Source of the DNA: an uncultured Ruminococcus sp.
GTDB taxonomy: Bacteria; Bacillota; Clostridia; Oscillospirales; CAG-272
Reading direction: 5' to 3'
Length of the DNA: 11,483 bases
NCBI GenBank assembly: GCA_902797495.1
Contig: CADBTH010000186.1
Coordinates: 1 to 11,483 of the forward strand
The position numbers and the translations under genes were made by a program. Under the pieces are notes generated by a model that saw nothing but the letters and a program-made list of their open reading frames with translations, did no database searches and had not been told where the DNA came from. Shown in pieces: positions 1 through 6,980 of the stretch; position 1 is the stretch's first letter, and each line of letters starts with the position of its first letter.

Positions 1-1725
1 ATTGGCCTCGGTGAGCGGAACGCTGACGAGAAGACCCGCCGTGTTCTGACTTCCCTGCTGTCCGTAGACCGTCTTCGCGCTGAAGAAACCGAACTTCGAG
101 TTCAGCGCGTTCGCGTTGTTTCCGAACGAGCTGTCGGTGCCGTACGTCACCGTAACGCGGTCGTACTTGGAAAGATCCACGCAGTCGGCCACCTTGATAA
201 CGTTGTTGTAGTTAGCGAATACGACGAGCGTGTCCTGCGCGCCGGTCGCGTAACCCGCCGCCGGCCAGGAAGCCGCGAAGGGGTTGGATCCCGTGGAACC
301 GACGTTGCTCCACGTTCCGGAAGTGTTGATCTGACCGAGCGTCTGTCCGGATATGTCGAGCTCGTACGTCTCCGTGAACGTCAGACCGTTCGCGATCGCC
401 TCTCTGTAATTCGCGATCGAGGAAACTGCTCCCGCCTTCTCAACGAGCGTGACGGAGTCGAGCTTCATCGCGTCGCCGTTTGAGGCGGAGTTGAAGAATC
501 TGAGGCGGAGTCCGCCGATCGTTCCGGTCCAGCCGCCGTCCGATGAGAAGTCTATGACCTCGCTGTGGAAGTTTCCGTCGCCGACAACGCTGAAGGTATG
601 TGCCGCGGCGTTATCGGATGAGGTATCGCTCGTGATCCCGTAGACGGTCGCGGTTCCGTTCTTCGAAGCCTGATAGGTGATGACCGCATAACGGTACTGA
701 CCCGCGTGCAGAGTCCCGTCCGTCGCGGAATATGTGAAGTTGACCGACGGCTCCGAAGCCCTCGCGGTCAGCACTGCCTTCTCAGCCGAGCTGTCGTAGG
801 ATATCGTCGCGGACGCGGACGAGCCGCCGTTGCCGAGGTCGTACGTTCCCGCTATTCCTTTTTTGATAAGGAGCATATCTTTGATCGAGACGAGGCCGTC
901 GCCGTTTATGTCCGCGGCGCTTTCGTTGAAGTTTGCGACATCCCAGCAGGTCAGGAACTTCTTGAGCATTGAAAGATCCAGCGCGTTGACGGCGCGGTCG
1001 CCGTTGACGTCGCCCCTCAGAGCCTGCTCGATCTGATACGTCGTAAGATACGTGTTATAATTGGAAGACGTGAATATGACCTGCACCTGCGTATCGTCGA
1101 CCGTTCCGTTCGCCTTTGCCGCTCTGTACGCGGCGACGTCCTGCGCCTCAGCGGCAGTCTTTGCGAGTATCACGGAATCGAGATAGAGGCAGTCTCCCGC
1201 GTTCGCGGTCGTGAACGGGTCTACCCTGAGCGAATGGATCGTTCCCGTCCAGCCGGATACCGCGCTCATATCGATCACGTAGGAGTGATAGATACCGTCC
1301 TTCGTGAAATTGAAGAGTTTAGAGCATCCGCCGGTCGGTCCGGTGACCGATCCCGCCGCCCAGAAGACCTCGGTCGTCGTCGCTGCGCTCGAGGCGGACG
1401 CGGGCACTTTTTCGGTGACCACGATATACTTGTAAGTATCCGCAGAGAGCGAGGTCACTCCGAGCTTTTTATAACTCAGAAGGGCGTAGGGGTCCGACGC
1501 GTTTCCGGTTACGACGAGGGAAGCCGCGTTTTCGGAAGAGTCGTACGAGATCGCCAGATTGTTGACCGATCCGCCGTTTGCAAGATATGATACGGTGTTG
1601 TTCGAGTTGAAGACGACCGCCCCGTCCTTCAGCTCGTAGCTCGTCTTTGCCGCCGTCATAACTACAGCCGCGGCGATCATCGTGAGAGCGAGCAGAGCGC
1701 ACAGTACCACGCGATGCTTTTTCAT
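1..1725 (-). CDS. Secreted dockerin protein with duplicated jelly-roll-like modules (3' end outside window)
   Basis: This frame is open for 575 codons from ATG at 1725 to the window edge, with no stop seen, so the C-terminus is missing. AAGGAG lies 6 bases before the start. Residues 1-25 form a signal peptide (basic MKKHR, hydrophobic core, Ala-rich cleavage region). Residues about 52-208 form a beta-rich, jelly-roll-like module. Residues 236-293 are a type I dockerin with two calcium loops: D239/N241/D243/N247/D250 and D272/N274/D276/S280/D283. Residues about 302-448 are a second copy of the first module, and 449-575 begin another beta-rich region. No catalytic domain is recognisable in the visible part. 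From the family, the dockerin should bind a cohesin on a scaffoldin or on the cell surface. A glycan-binding or structural role for the modules is inference. The dockerin call is firm; the function of the modules is unknown. Confidence 0.88.
   Translation of the reverse strand, partial: MKKHRVVLCALLALTMIAAAVVMTAAKTSYELKDGAVVFNSNNTVSYLANGGSVNNLAISYDSSENAASLVVTGNASDPYALLSYKKLGVTSLSADTYKYIVVTEKVPASASSAATTTEVFWAAGSVTGPTGGCSKLFNFTKDGIYHSYVIDMSAVSGWTGTIHSLRVDPFTTANAGDCLYLDSVILAKTAAEAQDVAAYRAAKANGTVDDTQVQVIFTSSNYNTYLTTYQIEQALRGDVNGDRAVNALDLSMLKKFLTCWDVANFNESAADINGDGLVSIKDMLLIKKGIAGTYDLGNGGSSASATISYDSSAEKAVLTARASEPSVNFTYSATDGTLHAGQYRYAVITYQASKNGTATVYGITSDTSSDNAAAHTFSVVGDGNFHSEVIDFSSDGGWTGTIGGLRLRFFNSASNGDAMKLDSVTLVEKAGAVSSIANYREAIANGLTFTETYELDISGQTLGQINTSGTWSNVGSTGSNPFAASWPAAGYATGAQDTLVVFANYNNVIKVADCVDLSKYDRVTVTYGTDSSFGNNANALNSKFGFFSAKTVYGQQGSQNTAGLLVSVPLTEAN
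382..1572 (-). repeat. Protein-level tandem module duplication around the dockerin
   Basis: Two stretches of the dockerin protein align with each other: residues about 52-208 (bases 1572-1102) and 302-448 (bases 822-382). Shared landmarks in the same order are NGGS, ISYDSS, a Y-(K/R)-Y strand, a VID strand, GWTGTI followed by LR, a LDSV strand, and a closing YR.A.ANG. The dockerin (bases about 1020-847) lies between the copies. The copies differ strongly at other residues, so the duplication is old. Confidence 0.75.
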
Positions 1726-1771
1726 GTTTTTCTCCTTGACAATAATGTTAAAAAAGTATTAAGACAATATT

Positions 1772-1800
1772 ATTATATATTATCGGAAGACAACAATCAA
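1772..1800 (-). promoter_or_regulatory. Sigma-A promoter for the dockerin gene
   Basis: On the minus strand there is a -35 TTGATT (1800-1795), a 17-base spacer and a consensus -10 TATAAT (1777-1772). The predicted transcript starts about 40 bases before the ATG at 1725. Confidence 0.7.
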
Positions 1801-1804
1801 TAAG

Positions 1805-1828
1805 AAAACTCAAAATCGCACGATTTTT
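1805..1828 (-). terminator. Probable weak terminator of the GH20 gene
   Basis: Immediately after the GH20 stop, AAAATCG and CGATTTT (1827-1821 and 1818-1812) form an inverted repeat, followed on the minus strand by a T-rich stretch, GAGTTTTCTT. The stem is AT-rich and the loop very short, so this is a weak prediction. The promoter of the next gene begins only a few bases further on. Confidence 0.45.
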
Positions 1829-3376
1829 TCAGAGTTCTCCTCTGAACGCGTTTTCGCCGTGTATCTGAGTCATTACCTCTTTGAATCTTCGGAACGACTT
1901 CGCAAAGTCATCATATTTTATATCCGACGAGTCCCAAAGTCTCTGAGAGAGGGCGGGCAGCCTCGGGAAAACGCTCGCATATTCGAGCTGACACGCGAGG
2001 CGCGAGCTCTCGTAGTTTTTCATGTAGTCGCCCCACGCACAGAAGATGCCTCCGTCGACCGGAGAATCTATCGGAACGCTCACCCCGCGCTCGTACGCCG
2101 CGGACTTGTCGAGCCAGTGATCCCACACGTATTTGTTCCACGAGAGGATCTCCTCCTGCGACCATTTCTGCCACGGCGACACGCAGTAGAGAGGACGCCA
2201 CGACGCGTTCAGTATGCGGAATCCCGCGGAAACGAGTTTGTCCGCCGTCTGATACATATTCTCCCACGAGATCACGAGGACGTCCTTCGAAACGAGTCCG
2301 TTCGCGCTCTCGCCGAAGCCCTCCCATACGATCGGGGTCTTCCCGAGCGAGAGAATGCCGTCGCAGACTCTTCCGACGAAGTGTCCGTACAGACCGACGA
2401 CGTCGGGGATGCCGTTTTCCCGCATATAGGCAATTGTCTTTTTCGAGTCGTTCCATCTTCCGAGGATCGCCTCGTCTCCGCCCGCGTGAACGTAATCCGA
2501 ATAGGGGAAAAGCTCCGATACTTCCTTGTACAGCAAGGAAAGCGCGGAGAAGACCTCCTCGGACGCGTCCATTATTCCGCATGTGCCGAAAATCTCGGGA
2601 TACTTCGTCGCGAACTGCGAATAGTGACCCGGCATATCGATCTCCGGTATTATCATGACTCCGCGGTCGCGCGCGTAGAGATCGAGCGCGCGAAGCTCCT
2701 CTTCCGAGTAGTGTCTCGACTCCGTGGAAAGGCGAGGGAACGCCTTGCTCGGCAGAGTGTAGCTCTCGTCGTCTGTGAAGTGGATTATGAATCTGTTGAC
2801 GCCCGCCATCGAGCAGAGATCGACGTGTCTGTAGAGGTAGTCGATCGGGTGCCACCTTCTCGCCGCGTCGAGTAAGAATCCTCTGAACGGGCTGTCAGGC
2901 TTGTCGGCGACCGTGCATTTCGGTATTTTGATATATTTGTCGCAAGTCCTGTCCGAGATCTGCGCGATCACGGAAAATGCGCGCCAGAGTCCTTCGACGT
3001 CGCGCGCGGTTATCCTGCACGCAGAGGCGACCTCGATGCGGCACTCGCCTGGCTCTAACGAACCGTCGCGAACGATGAAAATGCCGAGATCGGTGCGCTC
3101 TTCTCCCGGAAGGGCGACGGCGGAGCTCTTCTCGTCCGTCCCGAAGCCCGGCGCTTCGAATTCTCCCGCCTCCGTCAGAGGGGTAAAATATTTTTCGTCG
3201 GGGACCGCTTCGTCCGACGGATTCAGCTCAAGTCCCCAGAGTCTGTCGCACAGTCCGGAGAAGGCAGCGACGGCGCAGCGAAACGACTCCTCAGTCGAAG
3301 AGACGCGCGGAGATACGCAAAGATATCCTTCCGCCGGCTCGAAAGTATGCGGTCTCGGTATCGGGCAGTTTATCAT
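1829..3376 (-). CDS. Family GH20 beta-N-acetylhexosaminidase, no signal peptide
   Basis: The 515-residue product hydrolyses terminal beta-linked GlcNAc or GalNAc. Residues 1-150 resemble the GH20 N-terminal alpha/beta domain. The catalytic barrel begins near 163: R165-G166 and D170 (RGFLLD), TDD at 201-203, PEIDMPGH at 244-251, and the catalytic pair D301-E302 in HAGGDE. In this family the Asp orients the substrate N-acetyl group, which acts as the nucleophile, and the Glu is the acid/base. W351, W371 and W448 fit the substrate-pocket tryptophans. No signal peptide, membrane segment or dockerin is present, so a cytoplasmic enzyme acting on imported oligosaccharides is inferred. The start is firm: GGAG lies 8 bases upstream and an in-frame TGA lies just before it. 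The gene appears to be a single-gene unit with its own promoter. The exact substrate cannot be told from sequence. Confidence 0.93.
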   Translation of the reverse strand: MINCPIPRPHTFEPAEGYLCVSPRVSSTEESFRCAVAAFSGLCDRLWGLELNPSDEAVPDEKYFTPLTEAGEFEAPGFGTDEKSSAVALPGEERTDLGIFIVRDGSLEPGECRIEVASACRITARDVEGLWRAFSVIAQISDRTCDKYIKIPKCTVADKPDSPFRGFLLDAARRWHPIDYLYRHVDLCSMAGVNRFIIHFTDDESYTLPSKAFPRLSTESRHYSEEELRALDLYARDRGVMIIPEIDMPGHYSQFATKYPEIFGTCGIMDASEEVFSALSLLYKEVSELFPYSDYVHAGGDEAILGRWNDSKKTIAYMRENGIPDVVGLYGHFVGRVCDGILSLGKTPIVWEGFGESANGLVSKDVLVISWENMYQTADKLVSAGFRILNASWRPLYCVSPWQKWSQEEILSWNKYVWDHWLDKSAAYERGVSVPIDSPVDGGIFCAWGDYMKNYESSRLACQLEYASVFPRLPALSQRLWDSSDIKYDDFAKSFRRFKEVMTQIHGENAFRGEL

Positions 3377-3405
3377 AATACACGCTCCGTAATATCGTTT
3401 TTTTC

Positions 3406-3434
3406 ATTCTAACATAAAAATGCGCGCGATGCAA
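3406..3434 (-). promoter_or_regulatory. Predicted promoter of the GH20 gene, overlapping the upstream terminator
   Basis: On the minus strand there is a -35 TTGCAT (3434-3429), a 17-base spacer and a -10 TAGAAT (3411-3406). The -35 lies in the loop and stem of the CDF terminator, and the spacer holds its T-tract. The predicted leader is short, about 20-25 bases. Each hexamer is an imperfect match. Confidence 0.5.
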
Positions 3435-3444
3435 CATCGCGCGC
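3412..3444 (-). terminator. Intrinsic terminator of the CDF gene
   Basis: Just past the CDF stop, a perfect 10-bp GC-rich stem (3444-3435 with 3431-3422, core CGCGCGATG/CATCGCGCG) closes a 3-base loop. On the minus strand it is followed by A and a run of five T (3420-3416). Confidence 0.85.
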
Positions 3445-3456
3445 GGATATTTCCTT

Positions 3457-4329
3457 TTATTTCGGGTTGACGTGCACCATGCAGTGCTTAACGTTCGGCG
3501 AGTACGCCTCGATCGCCGCGTGAACGTTCTCCGCGACCTCGTGAGACTCGGCGAGGGTCGACTTGCCGTCCGCCCCGATCTCGACGTCGACGTATATCTT
3601 GTCTCCGAAGATCCTCGTCCTGATCAGATCCACGCTGAGGACTCCGTCGACGGAAAGTATTATGCTTTTCAGCTCCTCGACCGTTTTGTCGTCGCACGCG
3701 CGGTCCGTCATCCGTCCGACGGCGTCGGAGAATATCTCGATCGAGACTTTGACAACGAGCGCGGCTATGACGACCGACGCGACGGGATCGAGAACCGGTA
3801 CGCCGAGGATCGCGCCGAGGATACCGACGAAGCTTCCGACCGACGAGAGCGCGTCGCTTCTGTGATGCCATGCGTCCGCCCTGAGGGACGGAGAACCGAT
3901 CTTCTTCGCCGTCCTCGCCGTGTAATGGTACATGACCTCTTTCACAACTATCGATACTGCCGCGGCGACGAGCGCGAGCGCGCCCGGCACCTTCAGTTCT
4001 TCTCCCGAGACTATCTTCTTTATTCCTTCGACGCCGATACCGACTCCGGTGATGCAAAGCACCGCCGCGAGTACGATCGCGCTGACGCATTCGAATCTTT
4101 CGTGACCGTAAGGGTGCGTTTTGTCCGCCGCTTTCCTCGACAGTCTCACGCCGAATATGACCACGAGCGTGCTGAGAACGTCAGATGCGGAATGGAGCGC
4201 GTCGGATATCATTGCGCCGGAAGACGCGACGACTCCGGCGACGAGTTTTACGAGGGAGAGCGCGATATTGACCGCTATCGATACCACCGAGACTTTATAC
4301 GCCGCCGCGGCCGATCTGTCGTCAGTCAT
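3457..4329 (-). CDS. Cation diffusion facilitator (CDF) family metal efflux transporter
   Basis: This is a membrane antiporter that exports divalent metal (Zn, Fe, Mn or similar) in exchange for protons. Residues below count from a TTG at 4332; the ATG used here is the next codon. The usual CDF layout is visible: six hydrophobic segments within about 12-205 and a cytoplasmic domain at 213-290. Helix 2 carries D44, H47 and D51, and helix 5 carries D153, H156 and D160. These HxxxD pairs form the transport site, and an HD-HD pairing is usual in zinc-type members. The HPYGHER loop (73-79) is a CDF signature, and the C-terminal domain has His residues (H254, H271, H283, H287). AGGAG is 6 bases from the TTG and 9 from the ATG, so both starts are possible. 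The strong promoter and terminator suggest a single-gene transcript. The metal cannot be fixed from sequence. Confidence 0.92.
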   Translation of the reverse strand: MTDDRSAAAAYKVSVVSIAVNIALSLVKLVAGVVASSGAMISDALHSASDVLSTLVVIFGVRLSRKAADKTHPYGHERFECVSAIVLAAVLCITGVGIGVEGIKKIVSGEELKVPGALALVAAAVSIVVKEVMYHYTARTAKKIGSPSLRADAWHHRSDALSSVGSFVGILGAILGVPVLDPVASVVIAALVVKVSIEIFSDAVGRMTDRACDDKTVEELKSIILSVDGVLSVDLIRTRIFGDKIYVDVEIGADGKSTLAESHEVAENVHAAIEAYSPNVKHCMVHVNPK

Positions 4330-4414
4330 CAATATCAGCTCCTTTCCGAAAAGATCTCTTTACGAGTATATTCACACCGCGCCTGTCGCGCGAAGCTTTC
4401 CCGAATTAACGATT

Positions 4415-4443
4415 ATTATAACCCCGAATCCGTTTCTTGTCAA
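4415..4443 (-). promoter_or_regulatory. Perfect consensus sigma-A promoter for the CDF gene
   Basis: On the minus strand, TTGACA (4443-4438), a 17-base spacer and TATAAT (4420-4415) match consensus at every position. The predicted leader of about 80 bases contains short GC hairpins (GCGC...GCGC near 4372-4384) but no riboswitch I recognise. Confidence 0.85.
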
Positions 4444-4446
4444 TCC

Positions 4447-4480
4447 CGCGCGGGTCAGTTCGCGCGTTTTTTGATTTTTT
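4447..4480 (+). terminator. Terminator-like hairpin in front of the M23-family promoter
   Basis: CGCGCG (4447-4452) pairs with CGCGCG (4461-4466) across an 8-base loop and is followed by six T, GA and six T on the plus strand. No plus-strand gene lies directly upstream. It sits between two divergent promoters and may block read-through from spurious plus-strand transcription over the CDF gene. CCCGCGCGGG (4445-4454) is also a self-palindrome, so a protein-binding site is an alternative. Confidence 0.45.
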
Positions 4481-4482
4481 AC

Positions 4483-4511
4483 TTGATTTTGTCTGAAATA
4501 TATAGTAAAAT
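4483..4511 (+). promoter_or_regulatory. Sigma-A promoter for the degenerate M23 gene
   Basis: TTGATT (4483-4488), a 17-base spacer and TAAAAT (4506-4511) stand about 50 bases before the ATG at 4564. An overlapping TAATAT (4511-4516) is an alternative -10. Confidence 0.7.
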
Positions 4512-4563
4512 AATATGAATAACTTTTGCTCTCTATTCATACGAATACCGGAAAGGAGTAACA

Positions 4564-6222
4564 ATGAACAGAGTCAAGAACAATAAACTTCTGCTTGCGG
4601 TACTTGCTGTCGCGTTGTTCATACCGACCGTCATCGCCATTATCAATCTGAACCGAGCCAAAGTCGGTCCCGTGGACGTGACGAGCATCGTCTCTATGAA
4701 GATGAGCGACCTTGACGGAAATACGACCGTTTTCGACAAAGACAATCAGGATACGGAAAAAATGATCGATATGTTCGTGAAGATGAACGCCGAGGCGACT
4801 CAGGTGACTACGCTTCCGGAAGCTCTCAGCGCGAAACCCTTCTATCTCGTGGAGATGTCGAACGGCTCGATCGAATATAAATACAAATACTACTTTGACA
4901 TAACCGGAGCGGACACGTACTACGAGGACGGCGACGGAAAAGTCTTCCGCATCAGCGCAAACGCTGCGGCAGAATTTCTCGCAACCCAGTATGCTGCAAG
5001 TATCTATTCCGGTTCTAACGTACCTGTGCTGAAAATTTCAGCAGGCGTTACGGACGTTCGTCCCACCGCTGCCAAATGGGCGTTCAAGGACGCCGCGGGC
5101 AACCTCGTCGACGTGGACTACACGTCCAAGATCATCGACCAGAACGCGGTATACCCGGTCGAAGGCGGCATGGAGACCTCGTTCAGCATCGCGCCCGACT
5201 ACCTGCACGTCGAGATAAACTCCGACCCGAGCGGCGACGTTCTGTACAACAGCGACTACGAAAACAACGCGGCGTTCAGATTCGACGGAGCGGCTCACGC
5301 GAACGTCAAGATAAACGCCAAGTGGTATCACGACGACGCGAGGGAGTACGAGGGCGAGATGTCCTACTCCTTCAGCATCGAAGTGTCCGAAGCCGCGTCC
5401 TTCTACCTCGGAACCGACAAGATCGAGTCCGGCTCGGCGGTCGCCGTCACCGGAGTCAACGTAAAGGATCCATCCGCGATAGAATTCTCGTGCGAACCCG
5501 CGATCTCCTATACCCCCGTATTCTATACGGACGGCGACTTCGTCCGCGCGATAATCCCCTTCGCATCCGACAGCGTTACGAACGTCAACGGAACTTCTTT
5601 CAAGCTCACGTTCAAGTACGGCGCGGTCACCCAGTCTCTTGACCTCAAGGTAGACTACAGAGATTATCAGAAGAACGACGCTCCGACGTACGACGTCAGC
5701 GACGCCGTAGCGGCGCTCTACACGGACGCTACGAAGCAGGCGGCAAACGACGCCCTCGGTGCGATCTTCGCCGAAGGCTCCGCCGAGAGATACTTCGAGG
5801 ACGCGTTCATCGAGGCGGTAGACTCGCCGATGTCGAGATTCTTCGGACGGATCTACACAGTAAACCCGGGCGGCGTTTCGTACCGTCAGACGGGAGTCGA
5901 ATATAAAACGGGCGACGGAGTCACGGTCGCCAACGTCGCAAAAGGCAAGGTAGTCTACACGGGCAATCTCGACGTCACCGGCAACGTCGTCGTGGTCGAG
6001 CACGGATACGGACTCAAGACCCTTTACGCGCACCTCGGATCGATATCCGTCAATGTCGGCGACGTAGTCGCTCAGGGAGCGGCGATCGGCACGAGCGGCT
6101 CGACCGGCTTCACCAACACGGCGGGAGTTTACGTTGCAAACTTCGTCGGAACGGTACCGATCTCACCGTACAGCATGTGGGCTGACGGCGTCTGGAGAGC
6201 GTTCGCAACTCCGGGCAATTGA
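4564..6222 (+). CDS. Membrane-anchored protein with a degenerate M23/LytM peptidase domain
   Basis: The 552-residue product has a short basic N-terminus and one hydrophobic segment (8-28) acting as a signal anchor. A long extracytoplasmic region (about 35-425) shows no domain I recognise; 160-365 looks beta-rich. The C-terminal M23/LytM fold (about 436-540) is seen in GKVVYTG (461-467), VVVEHGYGLKTLYAHL (476-491), VNVGDVVAQGAAIG (497-509) and STG (513-515). In active enzymes the first motif (HxGxD) and the last (HLHF) bind zinc and catalyse. Here they read RQTGVEY (441-447) and GVYVANF (521-527), so His and Asp have become Gln and Glu, and both His of HxH have become Tyr and Ala. H490 is kept. 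Loss of peptidase activity is therefore inferred, with a scaffold or activator role as in EnvC or the sporulation protein SpoIIQ. AGGAG lies 5 bases before the ATG. The gene is a single-gene unit ending at a shared terminator. Confidence 0.85.
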   Translation: MNRVKNNKLLLAVLAVALFIPTVIAIINLNRAKVGPVDVTSIVSMKMSDLDGNTTVFDKDNQDTEKMIDMFVKMNAEATQVTTLPEALSAKPFYLVEMSNGSIEYKYKYYFDITGADTYYEDGDGKVFRISANAAAEFLATQYAASIYSGSNVPVLKISAGVTDVRPTAAKWAFKDAAGNLVDVDYTSKIIDQNAVYPVEGGMETSFSIAPDYLHVEINSDPSGDVLYNSDYENNAAFRFDGAAHANVKINAKWYHDDAREYEGEMSYSFSIEVSEAASFYLGTDKIESGSAVAVTGVNVKDPSAIEFSCEPAISYTPVFYTDGDFVRAIIPFASDSVTNVNGTSFKLTFKYGAVTQSLDLKVDYRDYQKNDAPTYDVSDAVAALYTDATKQAANDALGAIFAEGSAERYFEDAFIEAVDSPMSRFFGRIYTVNPGGVSYRQTGVEYKTGDGVTVANVAKGKVVYTGNLDVTGNVVVVEHGYGLKTLYAHLGSISVNVGDVVAQGAAIGTSGSTGFTNTAGVYVANFVGTVPISPYSMWADGVWRAFATPGN

Positions 6223-6233
6223 ATTTAACCGAC

Positions 6234-6266
6234 AAAAAACCGGCGGTCATCCGCCGGTTTTTATTT
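6234..6266. terminator. Bidirectional terminator between convergent genes
   Basis: CCGGCGG (6240-6246) and CCGCCGG (6251-6257) close a TCAT loop, flanked by six A on the left and five T then ATTT on the right. The hairpin has a T-tract on both strands and serves both the M23-family gene ending at 6222 and the DUF308-like gene ending at 6278. Confidence 0.92.
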
Positions 6267-6277
6267 GGCTTTCAGGG

Positions 6278-6886
6278 TCAGTTCTCTTCCGTTGTCGCCG
6301 GAACTTCGGGAGTCGTCCCGGGCTCTTCCGCTTTCTTCGGCTTCGCCATGGCTATCGCCGCCATATCGAGGACCGCTTCGACGATCATCGCGATACCGGC
6401 AAGGAGGAGAAGGAGACTTGACTTCATCGATCCCATAGCGTAGAGAACGATGACGGCGATACCGAGCACTACGGACAGCACGCCGCTGATCAGCGTGATA
6501 AAGGAAGTGCTGACGCCGGCTTTTTTGTCGTCGTCGTAGTTCTTCAGCTTGTAAGCTCCGACCACGATGAATATCGCCCCGTAGATGAGGGTCGCGAACT
6601 TCTGAGGCTCGTGAGCGAGAAGCGCGTAGAGTATGCAGAATACCGCCGCGGCAAGAGCTATGACTGCGAAAGGCATCGTGAGATAGTTGACCTTTTCGCC
6701 CTCGGCGCTCTTTCTCTCTTTGAAAAAGCGGATGAGATAGATGAATCCGATTATCAGAAGGACTATACCGAAGCAGATGAGAACTGTCTTGGTGAGCTGT
6801 TTCGGACTACTGATAAGAAGGATGCCGAACGCAAGCTCAAACAGGATAAAGAGTATCGAGGGCAACATGGTTTTTAAGTTTTTCAT
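6278..6886 (-). CDS. DUF308/HdeD-like six-helix membrane protein
   Basis: The 202-residue product has six hydrophobic segments at about 8-27, 33-54, 70-91, 97-113, 127-149 and 156-179. They form three helix pairs with a Gly-rich pattern, as in the HdeD/DUF308 membrane family. Short charged loops (55-66, 114-125) separate the pairs, and an acidic Pro/Thr-rich tail (181-202) follows the last helix. In E. coli HdeD is linked to acid resistance, but for Firmicutes members the function is unknown, and none is assigned here. GGAG lies 7 bases before the ATG at 6886. The gene has its own promoter and the shared terminator at its 3' end. The family call rests on topology and pattern only. Confidence 0.75.
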   Translation of the reverse strand: MKNLKTMLPSILFILFELAFGILLISSPKQLTKTVLICFGIVLLIIGFIYLIRFFKERKSAEGEKVNYLTMPFAVIALAAAVFCILYALLAHEPQKFATLIYGAIFIVVGAYKLKNYDDDKKAGVSTSFITLISGVLSVVLGIAVIVLYAMGSMKSSLLLLLAGIAMIVEAVLDMAAIAMAKPKKAEEPGTTPEVPATTEEN

Positions 6887-6924
6887 CGGTTCTCTCCAGA
6901 TAAAAAATATTCAATATTACATAC

Positions 6925-6953
6925 AGTATAGCACATAAAATTCAAAAAGTTAA
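6925..6953 (-). promoter_or_regulatory. Promoter of the DUF308-like gene, extended -10
   Basis: On the minus strand, TTAACT (6953-6948), a 17-base spacer and TATACT (6930-6925) are present. TGC directly before the -10 gives an extended -10 element that can offset the weak -35. The predicted leader is about 30 bases. Confidence 0.65.
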
Positions 6954-6980
6954 GCATTTTTTCAAAAAATGCGGTTTTTT
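6954..6980 (+). repeat. Inverted repeat with T-tract between the DUF308-like gene and purA
   Basis: GCATTTTTT (6954-6962) and AAAAAATGC (6964-6972) are perfect inverted arms around one C, followed by GG and a run of seven T (6975-6981) on the plus strand. It abuts the -35 of the minus-strand promoter. It could be an operator for the divergent promoters or a plus-strand transcription block. The function is not known. Confidence 0.5.

Noticed and set aside
1859..2875. Long plus-strand open frame (338 codons) opposite the GH20 gene
   Set aside because: Arg/Val/Glu-rich product with no family resemblance and no good ribosome binding site; it is the antisense shadow of a clear GH20 gene with GC-rich third positions.
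3472..4518. Long plus-strand open frame (348 codons) opposite the CDF gene
   Set aside because: Arg/Asp-rich composition typical of antisense frames, and it runs across two strong promoters.
4534..4547. Short inverted repeat TATTC/GAATA before the M23-family ribosome binding site
   Set aside because: Only 5 bp and AT-rich; expected often by chance in such DNA.
4515..4586. Possible small upstream reading frame overlapping the start of the M23-family gene
   Set aside because: It has no ribosome binding site and its ATG lies at or before the predicted transcription start.
5038..6033. Minus-strand open frame (331 codons) opposite the M23-family gene
   Set aside because: No family resemblance or start signals; the plus strand has the anchor segment, M23 motifs, promoter and terminator.
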